A stretch of 64,000 nt of DNA from the NCBI GenBank assembly GCA_009801085.1, contig VNWV01000004.1, forward strand, positions 2,170,001 through 2,234,000, written 5' to 3'. Below the pieces are notes generated by a model. That model searched no databases. It was not told where the DNA came from and saw nothing but the letters and a program-made list of their open reading frames with translations. A program made the translations under genes and the position numbers. This DNA comes from Lasiodiplodia sp. COLG20 (Eukaryota > Ascomycota > Dothideomycetes > Botryosphaeriales > Botryosphaeriaceae). Positions 10,784 to 22,200 of the stretch are shown in pieces; position 1 is the first letter of the stretch; each line of letters opens with the position of its first letter.

Positions 10784-12666
10784 TTACATTGGCATTGCCG
10801 CTCCGTCGCCGCGAGGATCGCTGCCCGCGCTCCACACCGTCTGCCCGTCCTCCACATGGCACCGGATGAGCTGCCCTCGCCCAAACAGACCGCGTTTGTG
10901 GCCCTTGACGATCTCGATCTGGTGACCCATGGCCTTTAGCTTCTCGGCCACGTCGGGCCTGATGCCCTCCTCCAGATACACGGTCCGGTCAATGACCTTC
11001 TCCTTGTTGCTCTGGTCCGGCATGCCCGCGCCGATGCACACGCGCGGCGCGTCGAGGGCGGCCTGCGGCGAGTGGCCGAACACCAGCATGTTCAGCAGCA
11101 CCTGCACGTGGCCCTGCGGCTGCATGAAGCCGCCCATGACGCCGTAGACGGAGTGCAGGCTGCCGTCGGACGGGTTGGTGATGAGGGCCGGGATGATGGT
11201 GTGGTAGGGCCGCTTGCTGGGCTTGATGACGTTGGGGTGGTCGTGCTGCAGGCTGAAGTTGGCGCCGCGGTTCTGCAGCGTGAAGCCGCAGCCTTTGGGA
11301 ATGATGCCGGTGCCGTAGCCGCAGTAGTTGCTGTTGATGAACGAGATGCCGTTACCCTCGCTGTCGGTGCAGCAGAAGTACACCGTGTCGCTGTGGTTGT
11401 GCGCCGGCGAGCCGTGGTCCGGGATGTCCGACGCCTGCGCCGGGTTGAAGAGCTTCGCGCGCGTGGCCAGGTAGGCTTGCGAGATGAGCTCCTGGGTCGG
11501 CACCTTCTCCACGTTCGGGTCCGTGACCCACCAGCTCGCGTCTGCGAAGGCGATGCGGAGCGTCTCGATGACGGCGTGCAGGTGCTCGGCCGAGTTGTGG
11601 TCCTTGGCCGTGAACCGGGGAATCTTGCCCTCCTTCTCCAGCTCCTGAATCATGCCCAGCGCCATCAGCGCCACGATGCCTTGGCCGTTGGGCGGATGCT
11701 CCCACACCTCGACGCCCTCGTCGCCTCCGTCGTGCATGTGCTTCTTGTGCAGCTCGCCCACGCCCTGCCCGTGGAACTTCAGCGAAATGGCATCCACCGG
11801 CTCGCTGCCCAGCTCCGCATGCTTCTTCAAGTCCTCCAGCGTCAGCCGGCCCCCGAGGTCCTGCACGACCTTCACCAGCGCCTCGGCCACGGACCCCTCG
11901 TAGAAGCCCTTCTTCCCGTGCTGCCCCAGCAACCGGAACGTGTTCGCCAGCGTCGGGTTCTTGAAGATCTCGCCGGGCCGCGGCGCCCTGCAGCCGTCCT
12001 TGGCTTGCGGGTCCTTCTTCAGCATCTCGGCGAAGTTGGGGCTGGCGTCGCGGATGATCTGCTCGCCGTTATGCCAGAAGCCGCTGCTCAGCTCCGACAC
12101 GGGGAAGCCCTCCTCGCCCAGCTCGATGGCCGGCGCCAGCACCTCGGCCAGCGTCACACGTCCGCTGCCGAACCGCTCGATCGCGTCGACCCAGCCCGCC
12201 GCGGCGCCCGGGACCGTCACCGCGTGCACGCTCCTTATCGGAACGCTGCCGATTTCGCCGTCCGCGATCCCCAGGTCCTGCCGGATCGTGTCGAGCGTGA
12301 CGTTGCTGCCCGCTCGGCCGGAGCCGTTCATTGCGTGCACCTTTTTCGTTTTTGCGTCGTAGAAGAGGCAGAAGCAGTCGCCGCCGATGCCCGTGCTGCC
12401 GGGCTCGGTCATGTTGAGCGCCGCGGCGACGGCGACGGCGGCATCCTTTTGGTCCACGTTAGATGGTCGTTTGTTCTTCTTTCTGTTTATGGACTGCTTA
12501 CAGCGCAGTTTCCACCTTGCCGCAGGATGCGGATGCCAGCTTGAGTGGCCAGCGGCTGGGTCGACGAGACGATGCCCTTGGTGCTGTGGACGGTGCTGCG
12601 TCGGCTGGGGAATTGGATGAATTCCGGGTCGGTGGCCGGATAGATGGCCTGCGGGTTGAGAGGCAT
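10784..12666 (-). CDS. Gamma-glutamyltranspeptidase-like Ntn-hydrolase (YwrD/HpxW type)
   Basis: Two exons on the minus strand, 12666-12502 and 12445-10784, giving 608 aa. The join restores the family motif GGNCADAAVAVAAALNMTEP, followed by STGIGGD and NGSGRAG. A candidate catalytic threonine lies in HSDTVYFC (about residue 409), where the proenzyme would self-cleave into two subunits. Downstream, GTGIIPKGCGFTLQNRGANF and KRPYHTIIPALIT match the acyl-enzyme half. There is no signal peptide, unlike classical secreted or vacuolar GGT, and length and motifs fit the bacterial-type YwrD/HpxW branch. Substrate is therefore open: glutathione conjugates or another gamma-glutamyl or amide compound. 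It starts about 540 bp from MRF1 in a divergent arrangement. Confidence 0.88.
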
Positions 12667-13209
12667 GGTGGGAGAAGGAGATAGACAGTAACGCTCAAGC
12701 GTGGAGGTATTTTTCTTTTGAGATCTATTCTTGCTGCGAGGAACTTGACGTGCAATGAGAAAGGATGGAAATATATGACATGTAAGAGAAAGCAAACGCT
12801 GCGAAAACGGAGGGAGACGAAAGCTTTAACCGGAACTTTGTGCCGCCCTTAGAGTCATAAGGGTTAAGACATCCCACCTTGAGCTTCATATGTACTATCT
12901 CCCGCTTCGACTTGCCCACCTATGCGGGGTTGGCAATTACGTTATCCGCTACGGTTCTAACCCGTTCAGCCGGCCTTGTCCCTCGGCATCACCATGGCAG
13001 GCCGACGGCGGACCTCCGTTGAGCTAGCTTGTGGAACCTGGCTGGCCATTGGCAGCTGACCGGACGAGAAGCAGCAGTTGACAGCGGGATGGTGACCCCG
13101 CGGTTGCTGCCAAGCCCAGGCCGCGGGCCGACGCGTGCTGTGCATCTGGTGTGACGTCCCAGTAAGAAAGTTTAACTCGACACCCCAATTCTCCTTCCGC
13201 CTCTCCGCC
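12667..13209. promoter_or_regulatory. Shared upstream region of divergent GGT-like and MRF1 genes
   Basis: A 543-bp gap between two divergent start codons (12666 minus, 13210 plus), so it should carry both promoters. I see no convincing TATA box for either gene; short ORFs here look like chance. Confidence 0.45.
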
Positions 13210-14551
13210 ATGAACGCCGCCGCAGGCTGGATCTGTCGCCGATGCCTCCTGCGCTCTTCCTTCCCCGCTAGGTCCGCCGCCTTCGTGCGTCGCCAGACCA
13301 CCAATGCCTCTCCGGACTCCGTCATCTCGCCCACCGTGCTCAAGAGAGCACGCGCCGTCGCCGCCGAGCATGCTCAGCTATCCCAAAGGCTCGTCGACAG
13401 CTTCGACACCCGCACCGCAAAGAAAGTCGGCGAGACAGCTCCCATAGCCGCCGCCCTGAAAGAATGGGAAAAAGCGAACGAGGTTTGCACCTCCAATTGG
13501 CCCAACCCTTCCGCACCACCTGCTCTAACCAGCCCACCCTCCACTTCAGTCCCTCACCGAGCTCCGCACCCTCCTCAACGACCCCACCGCCGAGCCCGAA
13601 CTCCGCGACCTCGCCGCCGACGACCTCTCCGCCACCTCTGCCGAGCTCGCCCGCGCCTCCACCTCCCTCACAACCTCCCTCGTCCCCAAACACCCCTTCG
13701 CGCTGCTCCCCTGCATGCTCGAGATCCGACCCGGCGCCGGCGGCTCCGAGGCCGCCCTCTTCGCCGCCGACCTGCTGCGCATGTACCAGGCCTACTGCTC
13801 GCGCCACGGCCTGCGCGCATCGCTGGTCAAATACGAAGACGCGACGGGCGGCGGCGACCCGCGCGGGTCCGACGCGCCGCTGCAGGAAGCCATCCTCGAG
13901 ATCGACGACGAGGGCGCGTACGGCCGGTTTCGGTGCGAGGCGGGGGTGCATCGTGTGCAGCGCGTGCCGGCGACGGAGAGCAAGGGGCGCACGCATACGA
14001 GTTCGGCGAGCGTGCTGGTGCTGCCGTCGTTCCCCGAGGGGAGCGCCGGGAGTATGGATTTTGAGGATCCGAATAGTGACTACTACATCGATCCGAAGGA
14101 GGTGCGGACGGATATCATGCGCGCGAGTGGTGCGGGCGGGCAGCACGTCAATAAGACGGAGTCTGCGGTCAGGCTGACACACGTGCCGACGGGGACGGTC
14201 GCCGCGATTCAGGATTCCAGGTCGCAGAGGGCGAATCGGGAGAAGGCGTGGCAGGTGCTGCGGTCGAGGATTGCGCAGTTGAGGAGGGAGACGAGGGAGG
14301 AGGAGGCGCTGAATTTGAGGAGGAGCGTTATTGGCGTCGCGAAGATGGGGAGGGAGCATAAGATTAGGACGTATAATTGGGGTCAGCAGCGGGTGACGGA
14401 TCATCGTAGTGGACTGACGATTCACGGGTTGAATGATGTGATTGAGGGAGGGGATAGTCTGGAGGAAGTCATGGAGAGTGTCAGGCAGTGGATGAGCGAT
14501 CAGGAGGTGCTTCAGATGATTGCCTTGCAGGAGAGCGAGGAGAAGAAATGA
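13210..14551 (+). CDS. MRF1: Mitochondrial peptide chain release factor 1
   Basis: Two exons, 13210-13482 and 13550-14551; 424 aa. The N-terminus (about 40 residues rich in Arg, Ala and Ser) looks like a mitochondrial presequence. Class I release factor landmarks follow: EIRPGAGGSEAALFAADL, the codon-recognition-domain neighbourhood HRVQRVPATESKGRTHTSSA, and the catalytic GGQ in ASGAGGQHVNKTES at about residues 287-289. It recognises stop codons on mitochondrial ribosomes and triggers peptide release. Length is normal for fungal MRF1. Its 3' end faces the TMEM234-like gene, 89 bp away. Confidence 0.96.
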
Positions 14552-14640
14552 GTGCATAGATGTGTTGTAGAAACCCTGTATTAATATAGATACCATAGAT
14601 GCAGAGCAGTGCAGAAAAATCAAGCTGTCTACGATATGCT

Positions 14641-15212
14641 CTAATTCTTTGAATACACGCACAAACCAATACCTCCCAGCACCAATGCCATCCCAAACCA
14701 AGTTTCTATGTCTAGTGTTAACACGAGCCGGGGGCAGCCGAGCAATTCTCCACTTACCTTTTTCTATGATCTTGCGTTCTGCTAACCACTCACCCAAGAC
14801 GGTAAATAAGAAGGCACAGGAGTTGGTGATGGGTACCATCAGACTAAGTTCTACAGCATATAATTAGCGAAAGTGGGTAGTCGAGACAATTTCCATCACA
14901 CTTACCGTTCGAACCAAGTAGCAAGAAGAACCAAATACTCCCCGTCACGTTAATTAGTAGCGGTACAGCATATGCCGGCCGCCGTAAGAGGTCCATGACT
15001 GCGTATATTACACCCCATATTTTCCGCTTTACCCATGATACACTCGGATCGGTCAGGTAGGGGCGGGACGGTGGTGTGTAATTAACGGCGGCGCGCCGCA
15101 TGAAGGGCGTAGTCATTCCCCATGCCGCTCCAACGAGAAGGAAGCCGAGAACCCAACGAAAGACCGAAGGTTTCGGATCGCCGGTATGTGTAGCGGGATC
15201 TCCAGGGTCCAT
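14641..15212 (-). CDS. TMEM234-like small multi-pass membrane protein
   Basis: Three minus-strand exons: 15212-14906, 14850-14758, 14705-14641; 154 aa. The spliced protein aligns by eye with TMEM234: GFLLVGAAWGMTTPFMRR, then a loop, AVPLLINVTGSIWFFLLLGS, ELSLMVPITNSCAFLFTVLG, and a last helix ending GGIGLCVYSKN. This is the four-helix, EamA/DMT-like small transporter fold; no transport substrate is known to me. I chose the ATG at 15212 because earlier in-frame codons lack an ATG. The last exon is only 65 nt and is missed if only long ORFs are considered. Confidence 0.85.
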
Positions 15213-15483
15213 GATGCTGTATGGCAAAAGTTTGGATGATGATACAAAACCGAGCACACCAGAGCGTGATAGCGAGCGACAATGGTACAAAAGGACGTCT
15301 GAGAGGTCGAGCTGCAGGATGCAGTGGTCAGGGACGTCGGCGATCTGGGGGACCGCCCTGACACGCGCGCCGCCAAGAGTTGCAGGGATCCGGCGTCATT
15401 GCACTCAGAAAAATCTCCCGCCCTCGACCACGACCAGCACGCACCCCATTCTCCAGGCCCCACGCTCCCACCCACACGCGACA

Positions 15484-17150
15484 ATGGCAACAGAAGTCCG
15501 GCCGCTGCAGCCCGTCAAGCTGCCCGCGGCGCCGTCCGCCCTGACGCCCGAGCAGAAGTACTGGAAGACGTTCTCATCGCAGCTGCAGCTGCCGTCGCCG
15601 CACTCGTCGCCCGTCACGCACATTTCGGCACCGCCCTTCGCGCCCTCGTCGACGCAGCTCAACAGCCCGGAAACGTTCGCCGTCACGTCGGGCGGGCGAG
15701 TGCAGGTCTTCAGCAGCCGCACGCGCAAGGTCGTCAAGACTATCACGCGCTTCGGCGTCGAGGACCGCGCGCACAGCGGCGACATCCGCCGCGATGGCCG
15801 CGTGCTGCTGGCCGGCGGCGACAGCGGCGCCATCCAGGCCTTCGACATCAACTCGCGCGCCATTCTCAAGACGTGGAAGGAGCACAAGCAGCCCGTGCAC
15901 GTCACCAAATGGAGCCCCGCCGAGCTCACCACCCTCATGTCCGCCTCGGACGATACTACCGTGCGCTTGTGGGACCTGCCCTCGGACACGAGCACCCAGA
16001 CCTTCGTCGGACACCAGGACTACGTCAGGTGCGGTGGCTTCATGCCCGGCCAGGCTGATCGCCTGCTGTTCTCGGGTAGTTACGACCAGACGGTCCGTCT
16101 GTGGGATCCGCGTATCAGAGGCAAGGCCGTCATGACGTTCAAGCATGCGGCTGCCGTAGAGAGCGTGCTCCCACTGCCATCCGGCACTACGCTTCTCGCC
16201 GCGGCTGAGAACACAGTCTCCGTCCTCGACCTGGTCGCTGGCCGTCCGCTCCAGCTGCTCCGCAACCACCAGAAGACTGTTACGAGCTTGGCGCTGGCGA
16301 ATAATGGCGAGCGGGTGCTGAGTGGTGGGTTGGATGGCCACGTCAAGGTGTTTGAGACTACCGGCTGGAATGTCGTTGCTGGCTTCAAGTACCCGTCGCC
16401 CGTCTTGTCGCTTGGTGTCATTGCTTCGGGTACGGAGCGGGAGGACAAGCACTTGGCCGTCGGTATGGAAAATGGTCTTCTTTCGCTCAAGACGAGGTTG
16501 TCGGGTCAGCAAAAGGTGGCAGCTCGTGAGCGGGCCAAGGAAATGAAGGCGCTCATGGACGGAAAGATTGAAGAGTACGACCGCAAGAAGAAGAGAGGCA
16601 AGGGTTGGGAGAAGAGATTGCGTGGACGGGATTTCACCGGCGAGGGCGCGGATATCATCATCGACGGAAACGACCGCGGCAAGATCAAGAACATGAGCAA
16701 GTGGGAGACGGCACTTCGGAAGGGCCAGTACGAGAAAGCGCTTGATCTGGTCCTTGAAGCTCAGGTATGTTGTCATGGATTTCGTTTTCTCGAAAATTCA
16801 CTAACAGTTGCTAGAATCCCTCGAAGCAAGACACTCTTACCCTCCTCACAGCTCTTCGCCACCGCTCCGCACTTCGCACGGCTTTGAATGGCCGTGATGA
16901 AATCACCCTCCAGCCTGTCCTCAAGTGGCTTAACAAGGCCATTGGCGACCCTCGTCACGTCCAGCTCGCCACGGATGTAGCGTTCGTGTTGCTGGATCTG
17001 TATGCCGATGAGATGGGTCAGAGTGCAGAGATTGACGCGCTTGTTGATCAGCTGCACGATAAGGTTAGGAGAAATGCCGAAATCAGCCAGCAGGCGTGGA
17101 GTACGCAGGGAATGCTTGAGATGTTGATGGCTGGGACGGGTCAAGCATGA
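15484..17150 (+). CDS. UTP15: U3 snoRNP-associated WD40 protein UTP15
   Basis: Two exons, 15484-16764 and 16815-17150; 538 aa. After a short N-terminal segment (about residues 1-60) come WD40 repeats, clearest at SASDDTTVRLWDLPS and SGSYDQTVRLWDPR, up to about residue 330. The C-terminal UTP15 domain follows (YDRKKKRGKGWEKRLRGRDF, MSKWETALRKGQYEKALDLV, LKWLNKAIGDPRHV). UTP15 belongs to the t-UTP/UtpA part of the small-subunit processome, needed for pre-18S rRNA processing and coupled to rDNA transcription in the nucleolus. The frame is open further upstream but lacks family resemblance, so I start at the ATG preceded by ACA at 15484. It is divergent from the TMEM234-like gene. Confidence 0.95.
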
Positions 17151-17498
17151 TTAGAGTTCATGTCCGAGTTTAATGCTCAATTTTCGGTTCACTGGGGGCG
17201 ACATGTCATGAGAAGGGATGACCTGGTTGTGGTGGGATGAGTGTGGCAACACCTCTTGCATAGCGATGGCGTTTCTGGGCGGATACATTACTTCTGTACA
17301 GGATATTTTAGTGATATCTGGTGGGCGTGCAAAGACATGAAGCCCCTTAAAAGGCAGGAAAAGTTTTGATTTTACGGCACGAGAATTGCAGAGGTTTTTC
17401 ATCGGCGAGATGTCTTTCAGAATTTTGAGTTATTGTTACACTTGAGACATGAACCAGAGACCGTATATACTGCGCCATCAGCCCTCGTGAAGATCGGT

Positions 17499-18793
17499 TT
17501 ACCACAGCACATGCTGGCGCTGCTGCTGAATGGGCCTGTCAGGCAGTTGCGTCCACAGCTTGCGGTTGTCACGCTTCTTCTTGATATCCTCGGACTGCCT
17601 TATCCTCGTTGCTTCCTCTTTCAGAACCACCGAGATGCCTAAAATCACGTTAGCTCCTGCAATCCCACCCGTTGCAAATCACAAAATCGATGACTTACTC
17701 GTCGTCGGTGTCCGTAGGATATTAATACGTCCCCTCGCCCTGAACTCATACGACTTGCCATACGGTCCCCTCCCCACCCAAGCCTGATCGACGTAGATGC
17801 CCGTCCTATCCTTGACAACCTTCCTCGAGCCATCCTTGAGCTCAATCTCAACCGGCTTCTGCTGCTGCCCAGCCGCATCACCCTCCTCCTCCGCCGCCGC
17901 CGCATCACCCAACCCCATACCCCGCGCCACAGTGGCGTGATCCCGCGCGTACTCGAGGTGCTTGAGGACCTCAGTGGCGGCCTTCTTCTTGCTGAAGCGC
18001 ATCTGCAGGATGGCCTCCTCGATGGGCTTGCCCTGGATCTGGTGGGCCAGCTTGACCAGCTTCTTGACCGACGTCTTGATGAGCGGGCTCTTGACCAGGT
18101 CCTCGCGCTCCTGCCGGCGCAGCTGCACCGCGCGCGACACGCGCCCGCGCCGCTGCGTCTCGCGGATCACCATCTTGCGCGCCCACCGCGCGTCGCCCCG
18201 CGGGTCCGGGTGCAGCGCCGCCGCCATGGCGTTGCGGTCGCGACCGGGGAAGCGGTCGGCTTCGTCGGGGGCGGAGACGGCGGTGGGAGTAGTGTCCTTG
18301 CCTGGCGTCGTCGGCGTTGGTGCTGTGGCGGCTTGGTCTTCGAAAATGGAGCCTTTGGTCAGGGCGCCGCGCTTCATCTCGGGACGCTGTTGGGTTATGG
18401 GCTCGGGCTTGTTTTTCATGTAGTTTTCCAGCAGCGGGTTCTTGACTTTCGGCTTGACGGGGTTGTTGGTGGGCTTTTCGTTCTTGTCGCGCTTGCGGAA
18501 GCGGTTGAAGAGGTCCGAGATGAAGGTGCGATGGGGCGTAAGCGGGAGGGAGACGGCTGGGCGAGGATGTTAGCTTGGGATTGGGTAGCGGAGGCGGGCT
18601 CCTGCGGCTCGAGAGCGGTGGGAAGAGCGGTGCGTGTGATGCATCGAGACTGCGGCTGGTGGTGTTGATGGTGTTGATGGTGTGGGGCTGCAATTGGCAG
18701 GCCGGGGTGGACACGCAGAGAGCATTGGGCTCCGGAAGGCATGAGGAGCGTACCTGGCTGGGCCAGCCGTCTCGCGGGTATCCTCGCGTTCAT
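17499..18793 (-). CDS. MRPL22: Mitochondrial large-subunit ribosomal protein uL22m
   Basis: Three minus-strand exons: 18793-18754, 18556-17699, 17638-17499; 345 aa. The core has the uL22 signatures: SPLIKTSVKKLVKLAHQIQG, KPIEEAILQMRFSKKKA, and the C-terminal strand region AWVGRGPYGKSYEFRARGRI. The first exon encodes only 13 residues (MNARIPARRLAQP), a plausible presequence start. It is joined across a 197-nt intron, unusually long here, chosen because the acceptor at 18557 has a GCTAAC branch site and restores the frame for RTFISDLFNRF. The last 46 residues come from a short exon beginning SISVVLKEEATR. It is part of the mitoribosome exit-tunnel region. The first exon is the least certain part. 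Confidence 0.9.
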
Positions 18794-19230
18794 GGCTTGG
18801 GGTGGTGGTTGGAGTTGGGGTGCAGGTCGGGTTCTACTACGGCAGAGCTAAGGTACGCAGCCAGAGATTTTCCGCTGAGGCCGGCGAGACCAGGCTGTCG
18901 GAGCCAGGACGAGCGCCCTATCCATTCGCAAGACTCAGGAACGGCGCAACAGTCAGCAGGCTGCAACGCACATCCTTCCCGCGGTGCAGCGGCGTTTTCG
19001 CGACTTTTGACCGCGTCTCGAGAGGCGCTGGCTGCTCGGTGTGGGCCACTAGCGCGATTCCACAATTGACCTCACTCGGCCCAAAGCCAGTGCTCCAGAG
19101 AGGCGTCTGCGCGCGACGCCAGCCATCATCATCCAACGACAACAACCACGCATCTTCAATCCCTCCCCGCGCCGGCGAGCTGGCCATGTCGCACCCCTCC
19201 CGGACCTGACTTGCCCCGATCCACCGCAAG

Positions 19231-22200
19231 ATGAATATCGCAAATCTCCTCAGTCCTCAGGACTCTCCCGCCAAAGAGGAATCGCAGACGCCGCCGCTGC
19301 GCAGCCCCCAGCCCTCGCAGTCGCCGCTCCAACGTCCCGGCCGCCCGGCCAAGTCGCGCAAGTCGTCGGGCCTGAGCCAGGTCCAGCAGTACTCGCCGCC
19401 GCCTCAGCTGCCGCCGCAGCAGCATCCGCACCAGCATCAGCAGCACCCGCAGCAGCAGCAGCAACAGCTCCAACACCACCACCAACAGCTGCAGCAGCAC
19501 CACCACCACCAGCCCACGCCACCACAGCACATCCAGCTGCCGCAGCTGCCCGCCTCGGGCTCGTCCCACTCGTATCTGCAGTACCAGAATGTGCAGCATG
19601 CGCCGTCGCCGGGTTCTTCCTCGGCGCACAATGGCCGGGGCATGCTGAGCGCGACCAGCACCCCAACGAGCGACATCAGGAGTCCGCTCGCCCACATACA
19701 AGAGGCCCGCACCCCGCCTGCCTCGCAGCGTCCGCAGCAGCCCCCGATGCACCGGCACGGCTCCACCCCCGGCATGGATACGCTGGCAGGTGAGTCGAGA
19801 ACCACCGATGCGCGGCGCGCGCCCGAGGCACAACCAGTGCTGACCCGCGCAGATCTCGCGTCCATGCAGCATCACCAGCAGGCCACCCGCCAGAGCAACC
19901 AGGGCTTGCGGTCGCCACAGGTCTTCCAGCGCGCTCCTTCCGTTGGGTGAGTCTTCCACGGGCGCTTTGTCCCCCCCGTCCCCCCACCAACCAAACGCTG
20001 ACCCCGCCACAGCTACAACGTCCACAACATCACCCGTACCATGTCGTCCACGTCCGCCAAGGACATCACCATGCACGAGCAGCCGCGCGTGCTGCACGCC
20101 GCCTCGCTCGGCGCCGCGGAGAACAAGGAGATCAACGAGCTGCTTGCGAAACTGAAGGAGAACTCGTACGACTACACGTCGCACATCCGCCTGGTCGAGC
20201 TCCTCACCACCGGTCTTCGCGACCATGTTCACCCGCCTGACCAACCCGGCGTCTCCCGCGATCCCTTCTCCTACGAGCTGCTATCCGAGCTCCGCCGCGC
20301 CCGTCACACGATGCACGCAAAATTTGCGATAGGCGAGGAGAGCTGGGTCGCTTGGATAACCGACGAAAAGACGCTGGCGCGCTCCACCGAAGACCGCCTG
20401 AGCCTGATGGAGCTGTGCCTGAAGTCGGTGCAGGAGGAGCCCAGCAGCTCCACCCTGTGGCGCCTGTACGGCGACTACATGTACTGGCTGTGGGCTGCCG
20501 CCTTTGACGTGGAGCCCGCTGACTGGACCGAGGAGGATAAGATTGTGGGACGGGAAGTCTTCTCGTGGCAGGCAATGAAGGATGTGTGGGAACAAGCTCT
20601 GCCCGCCACTCAATGGCACATAAACGACAGCCACCTGGTGTGGGATCGCTGGATGGAGATTATGCTAAGAGACCAGGAAGCCAGGCCGGAACCGCAGAAG
20701 CTGCACCACCTCAGGAATGCCTTCACCGACCGCCTCCTCAAGCCGCATGCAACGTGGGAAAACACCTTCCAGATGTACTCGACCTTCATCTCCCGCTATT
20801 TCAACGCCGAGTACGAGGAAACGATGATGACCATGACCAAGCGTGCGAGCCGGTGCAAGGAGCAGTTTGCCCTGCGCGAACATCATGAGCTGAAGGTTGA
20901 AAGGGCCGTCAAAGACGGAGACAAGAATGCCGAGTGGGAAGCTTACTCAGCGTATCTAGAATGGGAGCTCCGCAACAAGGGCGTCTTCAGCTTCCACCTC
21001 ATCAATGCCTTGTTCGAGCGTGCCACCCTCCGCTTCTCCATTGATGCTACCATATGGCTGAATTACGTGGAGCTCCTTATGGAGCACCCTGACTCGGGCG
21101 TCGAGGTCCTCCCCGTGCTGGAGCGGGCCACCCGCCACTGTCCCTGGTCCGGAGAGCTCTGGTCGCACCGCTTACTCACCCTCGAAGCAGAAGGCAGGTC
21201 TTTCGATGAGATGGAGAGTGTCAAGCACAGTGCTACCGAGACCGGTCTGCTGGATGTCGGCGGTCTCGAGGAGCTGCTCAAGGTTTACATTGCGTGGTGC
21301 GGCTTCCTCCGCCGCAAGGCTTTCGATGCCCGTTCGTCAGAGGATGACGTCGATATTGCTGAGGTTGGCATCCGGTCGGCCCTAGAACATGTGAAAGAAA
21401 TCGGGGAGAAGAGGTACGGAAAGGAATTCCAAGGTGACCCAGCGTATCGTCTGGAGAGGATCAACATCAAGTTCATTACCCAAAGCGGCAATATCCAGTC
21501 GGCCCGCGACTGCTGGAGAGCTTTAGTCCCTCGGCTGGAGAACAGCTATGACTTCTGGTTCCGCTACTACACGTGGGAGATGGTCGTCTGGTCGAAATGG
21601 TGCACCCGGGACAAGGACAATGCTGGACAACAGCTCGAGTCGCCTCGTGAAGCTACTAACCTTCTCCGCCAGGCTCTCAAGAAGGTCACGACTATGGATT
21701 GGCCGGAAGCTCTTATTGACATGTTTATCAATCACTGCGAACAAAACGAGACCGTCCATGAGTATCGCTACGCCGTCTTTGAGGCGAAGAAAGCGAGAGC
21801 AGAGGTGGCGACTAGGCGCCAGCGGGAAGCAGTTGAGGCTGCTGCTGCTTACCAACAGCAGGCAGTTGCCTCTACCGAGACTGCTTATGAAGATCCCGCT
21901 GGAAATGGCAAACGGAAGCGTGACTTCGAGGCTGCTGGTGAAGAGATTGCTGCAAAGAAGAGTAGACAGGCGGAGGAAGCGAGTGTAGAACCGATGGAGC
22001 TGGAGTCGCCGTCATCAACAACGGCTCAGCTCAAACGTGACAGGGAGCACACCACGGTCATCGTGAAGAACATCCCCTCTTCGGCTAGCCAAACCAGGGT
22101 CCGCCAGTTTTTCAACGGCTGCGGTAAGATCAACAGCATCAACCTTGTGCCTGATAACAACGGATCTACGCAGTCAGCTACCGTTGAGTTTGAAACGCAA

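Noticed and set aside
11072..12544. 490-codon plus-strand open frame
   Set aside because: It is the exact antisense of the GGT-like exon, which has full family motifs; a GC-rich codon shadow.
13340..14839. 499-codon minus-strand open frame
   Set aside because: Only its first part is a real exon (TMEM234-like, 14758-14850). The rest is antisense to MRF1.
15100..15483. N-terminal extension of UTP15 by 128 codons
   Set aside because: The upstream frame overlaps the antisense TMEM234-like exon and has no UTP15 similarity; the ATG at 15484 fits the family start.
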